The position numbers and the translations under genes are program-made. This document shows positions 35,808 through 39,838 of a stretch of DNA of 39,838 nucleotides, in pieces (within the stretch, counting starts at the first letter, position 1; every line of letters begins with the position of its first letter). This DNA is from CAZKTF01 sp964555565 (GTDB taxonomy: Bacteria > Planctomycetota > JAJSAM01 > JAKLKS01), in NCBI GenBank assembly GCA_964555565.1, contig CAZKTF010000006.1, positions 1-39,838 of the forward strand, in the 5' to 3' direction. The notes under the pieces were generated by a model. The model was not told where the DNA came from. It saw only the letters and a program-made list of their open reading frames with translations, and did not search any database.

Positions 35808-37295
35808 TCCGGAAAGGAGGTGATCGAGGGCGGCGCGCTGGACCTCCGGGGCGTCGTCGTAGGCGCAGACGGCCGTCCCGGGCCCCTCCGCCCCGGCCAG
35901 CGCCGGGCCGCCGAAGGCCAGGAGCACCGCCCGGTCCCGGAAGGCGTCCTCCAGGTGCGCCGCCAGGGCGGCGAGGCCGGGGACGAGCCCGGGCCTCCCC
36001 TTCCGGGCGCGGAGGTCCCCGTAGAGGAAGACCAGCACCCGCTCCGCGGCGCCGCACGCGAGATCCAGGAGGTCGCGGTCGAGGCTGCCGAGGTCCGAGG
36101 CCCGCACGACGAACCACCGGGCCCGGAGCGCCGCGAGGCGCTCGAGCGCCGGGGCCTCCCGCCCGGGCCGGTCGTCGTCGTCGAGGACCACCGCCATGGT
36201 CCTGGCCCCGGGCCGGAGCGGGAGGAGCCCCGCCCGGTCGCGCAGAGCCGTGAGCGATCGGCGCACGAGGTCCACGGCCCCCTCCGCGTCCATCCCCGGC
36301 GGCGCCCCGGGGGCCGGGCCGCGCTCGGCGGCGACCGTCGCCGCCTCGACCCGGGCGAGGGCCTCGTCCGCCCGCTCCCGGGAGACGATCCCCGTGCGGA
36401 CGGCGGCGGCCACCGCCCCGGCGACCTCAAGGGGATCCGTCGGGCAGAGGAGGAGGTCGCAGCCGGCCCGCAGCGCGTCCACGGCCGCCGCGGTCTCCCC
36501 CCCGCGGCGCTTCCGGACCCCCTCCATGAGGAGGGCGTCGCTCATGAGGAGGCCGCCGAAGCCCATCTCCTTCCTGAGGAGGTCGGTCAGGACGGGGGCG
36601 GAGAGGGTGGCCGGCAGGGTCGCCCCGCCCGCCGGGTCGAGCCCCGGGTAGGCCACGTGCGCGGTCATGAGCGTGGCGACCCCCGCCTCCACCGCCCGGC
36701 GGAAGGGGACGAGGTCCGACTCGCGGAGCGCGGCGGCCCCGGCCTCGACGACGGGGAGGGCGTCGTGGCTGTCGAGGAGCGTGCGGCCGTGCCCGGGGAA
36801 GTGCTTCGCGCAGGCCAGCACCCCGCCCGCCTGGCACCCCTCGATCCAGGCCGCGCCGAGGCGGGCGACGAGCGCCGGATCGACACCGAAGGAGCGGGGG
36901 CCCACGATGGGGTTGCGGGGCTCCGCGGCGAGGTCGAGGACCGGGGCGAGGGCGACGTCGATCCCCACGGCGCGGCAGTCCCGCGCGGTGGCGGCCCCCA
37001 TGGCCCGCGCGGCGGCCTCGTCGCCCGCGGCCCCGGCCGCCATGGGGGGCGGGAGACGGAGCATCCCCTCCACCTGCTGGCCCACCCCGCGCTCGACGTC
37101 GCTGAGCACGAGGAGCGGCCCCCGGGCGGCCTCGCGCAGCGAGCGGAGGAACCCGGGCGTGCGCGCGAGGTCCCCCCCGAACAGGAGGACCCCCCCCACC
37201 CCCTCCTCCGCCACGGCGCGGACCAGTTCCGCGCGGCGCTCGTAGTCGCGGGGCAGGCGGGCCTGCATGGCGACGAGCCGCGCGTAGCGGTTCAC
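35790..37295 (-). CDS. nagZ: Beta-N-acetylhexosaminidase NagZ (GH3) with C-terminal extension
   Basis: This enzyme hydrolyses GlcNAc-anhydroMurNAc (peptides) in the cytosol during peptidoglycan recycling. It is 501 aa from GTG. GH3 hallmarks are KHFPGHG (164-170), the Asp-His dyad in DSHDALP (D175, H177) and the nucleophile D253 in MSDALLMEGV. About 165 residues after 335 form an additional alpha/beta domain, so it is a two-domain GH3 and longer than the E. coli-type NagZ. The GTG overlaps the anmK stop by GTGA. The final residues and stop come from a dispersed repeat (35790-35807). It completes the murQ-anmK-nagZ set. Confidence 0.92.
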   Translation of the reverse strand: MNRYARLVAMQARLPRDYERRAELVRAVAEEGVGGVLLFGGDLARTPGFLRSLREAARGPLLVLSDVERGVGQQVEGMLRLPPPMAAGAAGDEAAARAMGAATARDCRAVGIDVALAPVLDLAAEPRNPIVGPRSFGVDPALVARLGAAWIEGCQAGGVLACAKHFPGHGRTLLDSHDALPVVEAGAAALRESDLVPFRRAVEAGVATLMTAHVAYPGLDPAGGATLPATLSAPVLTDLLRKEMGFGGLLMSDALLMEGVRKRRGGETAAAVDALRAGCDLLLCPTDPLEVAGAVAAAVRTGIVSRERADEALARVEAATVAAERGPAPGAPPGMDAEGAVDLVRRSLTALRDRAGLLPLRPGARTMAVVLDDDDRPGREAPALERLAALRARWFVVRASDLGSLDRDLLDLACGAAERVLVFLYGDLRARKGRPGLVPGLAALAAHLEDAFRDRAVLLAFGGPALAGAEGPGTAVCAYDDAPEVQRAALDHLLSGGDVRK

Positions 37296-38425
37296 CGGAC
37301 CACCTTCCCGAGGACGACCGCGTGCCGGGCCCCCGTCGCCGCGGGGACGCTCGCGGGCACGCCGCGCCAGGCCTCCGCGGCGAGGAGCGCGAAGGCCGCC
37401 GCCTCCTTCGCCCGGCCGTCGAAGCCGGCGTCCTCCAGGGGGCGGACGGGGATCGGGGCGAGCAGGCGCCGCAGGTGCCCGGTGAGCACCGGGTTGCGGG
37501 CCCCTCCCCCGGAGAGCAGCACCTCGTCGGGACGCGCGCGGGGGAGGACCCAGCGCCGGTAGGCGCCCGCCGTGGCCTCCGCGACGAACAGGGTGAGCGT
37601 CGCGAGGAGGTCCTCGGGGCGGAGGCGAAGGCGGGGCCGGGCGCGGAGGACCCCGCGCACGAAATCCTCGCCGAACTCCTCGCGCCCGGTGGACCGGGGA
37701 GGGGTCCGGCGGAGGAAGGGGTGGCGGAGGAGCCGGGCGGCCAGCGCCCGGTCCGGGTGCCCGCGGGCCGCGAGGCGGCCGTCGCGGTCGAACCGGAGAC
37801 GCCCCCCCGTGAGGATCCGCGCCGCGGCGTCGAGCGGGAGGTTGGCGGGCCCGGTGTCGAAGGCGAACACCCCCGCGAGGTCCTCCGTCACCACGGTCAC
37901 GTTCCCGACCCCGCCCAGGTTCTGGAGCGCGCGCACGCGGCCCCGGCGGCGGAACAGGACCCAGTCCGCGTAGGGGACGAGCGGGGCCCCCTCGCCCCCC
38001 GCCGCGCAGTCCCGGGGGCGGAAGTCCGCCACGACGGGGCAGCCGAGGGCCTCGGCCAGGACCGAGGGCTCGCCGATCTGGAGCGACGCCGCGGGGCGGC
38101 GGCCGCGGCGCGGCTCGTGCCGCACGGTCTGCCCGTGCGACCCGGCCAGGTCGGGCCGCACCCCCGCCTCGCGGGCCGCGGCGACGGCGGCCCGGGCGAA
38201 GCGCTCCCCGACCTCCACGTTGAGGCGGCAGACCTCCGCGACCCCGCCCCTGCCCGAGGCCAGGGCCAGGATCCGCTCCCTGAGGCGCGGGGGCCAGGGC
38301 TCGCTGCGGAAGTGGAGCAGGCGCAGGCGGGCGCGGGGACCGCTCCCCTCGACGCGGCAGACCGCCGCGTCCACGGCGTCCACGCTCGTCCCGGACATGA
38401 GCCCGATCACGACCAGCGGTCTCAC
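37292..38425 (-). CDS. anmK: Anhydro-N-acetylmuramic acid kinase
   Basis: This enzyme phosphorylates 1,6-anhydroMurNAc to MurNAc-6-phosphate with ring opening, feeding MurQ. It is 377 aa from GTG, the usual length. The ASKHA-type N-terminal motif VIGLMSGTSVDAVDAA (7-22) is followed by GSHGQTVRH, LQNLGGVGNVT, FDTGPANLPLD and the C-terminal LLSGGGARNPVL. The frame is open 420 codons upstream, but the GTG at 38425 gives the canonical N-terminus and overlaps the murQ stop in GTGA. It is the middle gene of the recycling operon. Confidence 0.95.
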   Translation of the reverse strand: MRPLVVIGLMSGTSVDAVDAAVCRVEGSGPRARLRLLHFRSEPWPPRLRERILALASGRGGVAEVCRLNVEVGERFARAAVAAAREAGVRPDLAGSHGQTVRHEPRRGRRPAASLQIGEPSVLAEALGCPVVADFRPRDCAAGGEGAPLVPYADWVLFRRRGRVRALQNLGGVGNVTVVTEDLAGVFAFDTGPANLPLDAAARILTGGRLRFDRDGRLAARGHPDRALAARLLRHPFLRRTPPRSTGREEFGEDFVRGVLRARPRLRLRPEDLLATLTLFVAEATAGAYRRWVLPRARPDEVLLSGGGARNPVLTGHLRRLLAPIPVRPLEDAGFDGRAKEAAAFALLAAEAWRGVPASVPAATGARHAVVLGKVVR

Positions 38426-39321
38426 GGGGGCTCCTCGAGGGCGGCGCGGACCGACCCGCCGCGGCGCGCCAGCGCGGCCCGGGCGTCGGCCGCGGGGAGG
38501 GAACGGCGGGCCGCGACGAGCGCGGTCTTCAGCTCCCCCCCGCAGGCCGCAAGGAGCTCCGCGGCCCGGGCGGCCGGCAGGCCCGCGGCCTCCTCGAGGA
38601 TCCGCGCCGCGCGCCGGCGGAGCTTCGCGTTGGTGGCGCGGAGATCGACCATCAGGTTCTCGTACACGCGGCCGAGGCGCACCATGGCCGCCGTCGAGAT
38701 CATGTTGAGGACGAGCTTGGTAGCCGTGCCGGCCTTGAGGCGGGTGGAGCCCGCGAGGACCTCGGGGCCCGTGTCCACCGCGATGACCACGTGCCAGGGG
38801 CTCCGGGCCGGCCTCCCGCCGCAGGTGACGAGCACGGTGGAGGCCCCGCGCTCGCGGCACTCGCCGAGCCCCCCGAGCACGAACCGGGTGGTCCCGGAGG
38901 CCGTGACCCCCACGACGCAGTCGGAGGGGCCGACGTCGAGGGCCCGGACGTCGGCCACCGCGCTGAGCGCGTCGTCCTCCGCGCCCTCCACCGCCTGCGT
39001 CAGGGCCTCGGGGCCCCCGGCCAGCACGGCGACGACCCGCCCGGGCTCCAGCCCGAAGGTGGGAGGGACCTCCGCGGCGTCGAGCGAGGCGATCCGGCCG
39101 CTCGTCCCCGCCCCCAGGTAGACCAGCCGGCCCCCGCGGCCGAGGGCCTCGGCGGCCAGGTCCACCGCGCGCGCCACGTCGTCCAGGGCGGCGGCCACGG
39201 CGGCGGGGACGCCGGCGTCCTCGGAGTTCATGAGGGCCGCGATGGCGCGGGCGTCGAGGCGGTCCAGGCCGGAGGAGCGCGGGTTGCGCCTCTCCGTCGG
39301 TGGGACGTCCGCCCCTGCCAT
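38422..39321 (-). CDS. murQ: N-acetylmuramic acid 6-phosphate etherase
   Basis: MurQ removes the lactyl ether of MurNAc-6-phosphate to give GlcNAc-6-phosphate and D-lactate in the cytosol. It is 299 aa from the ATG at 39321, matching the family. The SIS fold has GRLVYLGAGTSGRIASLDAAEVPPTFG and the active-site segment VEGAEDDA. GVTASGTTRFVLG, GPEVLAGSTRLKAGTATKLVLNM and NLMVDLRATNAKL follow. It is first in murQ-anmK-nagZ. A short purine-rich GGGGGAGG abuts the ATG. Copy D of the GGGGTCWGACC repeat lies upstream, between it and the divergent sigma gene. Confidence 0.95.
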   Translation of the reverse strand: MAGADVPPTERRNPRSSGLDRLDARAIAALMNSEDAGVPAAVAAALDDVARAVDLAAEALGRGGRLVYLGAGTSGRIASLDAAEVPPTFGLEPGRVVAVLAGGPEALTQAVEGAEDDALSAVADVRALDVGPSDCVVGVTASGTTRFVLGGLGECRERGASTVLVTCGGRPARSPWHVVIAVDTGPEVLAGSTRLKAGTATKLVLNMISTAAMVRLGRVYENLMVDLRATNAKLRRRAARILEEAAGLPAARAAELLAACGGELKTALVAARRSLPAADARAALARRGGSVRAALEEPP

Positions 39322-39373
39322 GCCTCCCCCGCTTTCCGCCGCCCCCCTGCGGGCGGGATTGTACCTTCCCCGA

Positions 39374-39440
39374 GGGGTCAGACCCCGGTCGCCTCGCGGG
39401 ACGTGCTGCGCCGCTGCCTGGGCGCCCGAGGTCAGACCCC
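39374..39440. repeat. GGGGTCWGACC palindromic repeat, copy D
   Basis: This 67-bp element, GGGGTCAGACCCC ... GAGGTCAGACCCC, is an inverted homologue of 7428-7494 (about 58 of 67 matches). It is followed by CGGTGC as in copies A and C. It occupies the space between murQ and the divergent sigma-factor gene and so probably overlaps or separates their promoters. Confidence 0.85.
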
Positions 39441-39481
39441 CGGTGCATCCGGGAACCCCAGGGAGGGGGCGGGTGTAACGG

Positions 39482-39838
39482 ATGGTAGAAAGGGAGCCGA
39501 TGGAGGACCCCGGCCCGGACGCGGAGACCCTGCGCAGGGCGGCCGCCGGAGACGGCACCGCCTTCCGCCGGGTCGTCGATGCCTGGGGCGGGCGCGTCCA
39601 CGGCTTCTGCAGGCGGATGGCGGGCGAGTCGGCCCTGGCCGAGGACCTGGCGCAGGAGGTGTTCCTGCACCTCTACCAGGTGCTCCACCGGTACGACCGG
39701 ACGCGCCCCTTCGCCCCGTGGATGCGGAGGGTCATGACCAACCTGGTCCTCAACCGGCTGCGCGGGCGGCCCCCGCGCGCCGGGAGCCTGGACGCCGGGC
39801 CCGAGGGGGCGCCCCTCCCCGCGGACCTCCGCGCGCCG
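39482..39838 (+). CDS. Sigma-70 family RNA polymerase sigma factor, 5' part
   Basis: The open frame runs off the window end. The visible about 119 residues contain sigma region 2: AFRRVVDAWGGRVHGFCRRM, then AEDLAQEVFLHLYQVLHRYD (core-binding DLAQEVF) and FAPWMRRVMTNLVLNRLRG (-10 recognition). A Pro/Gly linker follows; region 4 is missing. Two ATGs are possible, 39482 and 39500; GAAAGGGAG lies just before the second, at a short distance. It is divergent from murQ across the repeat at 39374-39440. It is an ECF-type factor with a more canonical region 2 than the one at 30561. Confidence 0.88.
   Translation, partial: MVEREPMEDPGPDAETLRRAAAGDGTAFRRVVDAWGGRVHGFCRRMAGESALAEDLAQEVFLHLYQVLHRYDRTRPFAPWMRRVMTNLVLNRLRGRPPRAGSLDAGPEGAPLPADLRAP

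Overview
The window looks like a chromosomal segment of a very GC-rich (about 70% or more by eye), Gram-negative-type bacterium. It has type IV pilus motor genes, lipoproteins with lipoboxes, an OmpA/Pal-like protein, a peptidoglycan-recycling operon, ECF-type sigma factors, a SUMF1/FGE-fold protein and many HEAT/TPR proteins. This mix, with an EF-G2-like GTPase and PilZ proteins, suggests a Planctomycetota-like or similarly deep lineage. That placement is inference; no rRNA is present to fix it.

Left third (1-16.5 kb). A pilT-pilB-pilC operon on the minus strand ends at the left edge; the prepilin peptidase pilD lies 7 kb away. Between and around them are small lipoproteins, an EF-G2-like GTPase with altered GTPase motifs, an OmpA-family lipoprotein behind a clear sigma70-type promoter, a sugar N-acetyltransferase, a TPR lipoprotein, ssb, pgi and a large unassigned lipoprotein.

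Middle (16.5-26 kb). A minus-strand operon encodes an HEAGH metallopeptidase, a Ddl-like ATP-grasp ligase and cofactor-independent phosphoglycerate mutase. A PilZ protein and an RNase HII-like protein with a GRG-to-GYG change follow. On the plus strand are a degenerate receiver protein, an ArnT-like glycosyltransferase and a beta-propeller lipoprotein.

Accessory island (26.36-29.18 kb). An intact tRNA-Thr(CGT) lies at one end and a 40-nt copy of its 3' half at the other. A truncated tyrosine-recombinase C-terminus sits next to the tRNA. The cargo is a small protein plus retropepsin pair and two genes of lower GC. I read this as a decayed integrative element.

Right third (29.2-39.8 kb). An FGE-like protein, a sigma factor and a zinc-finger anti-sigma/HEAT protein form one operon. 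Next come a Cys-rich small protein, an exported HEAT protein containing a receiver-like domain, and a murQ-anmK-nagZ peptidoglycan-recycling operon. A second sigma factor is cut by the window end.

Throughout, intergenic spaces carry palindromic repeats of several families (GGGGTCWGACCCC, GGGGACGTCCGCAAGTAG, a 300-bp structured element, G-run tracts). Several of them touch or supply stop codons. Five gene pairs are joined by the same 4-nt GTGA start/stop overlap.
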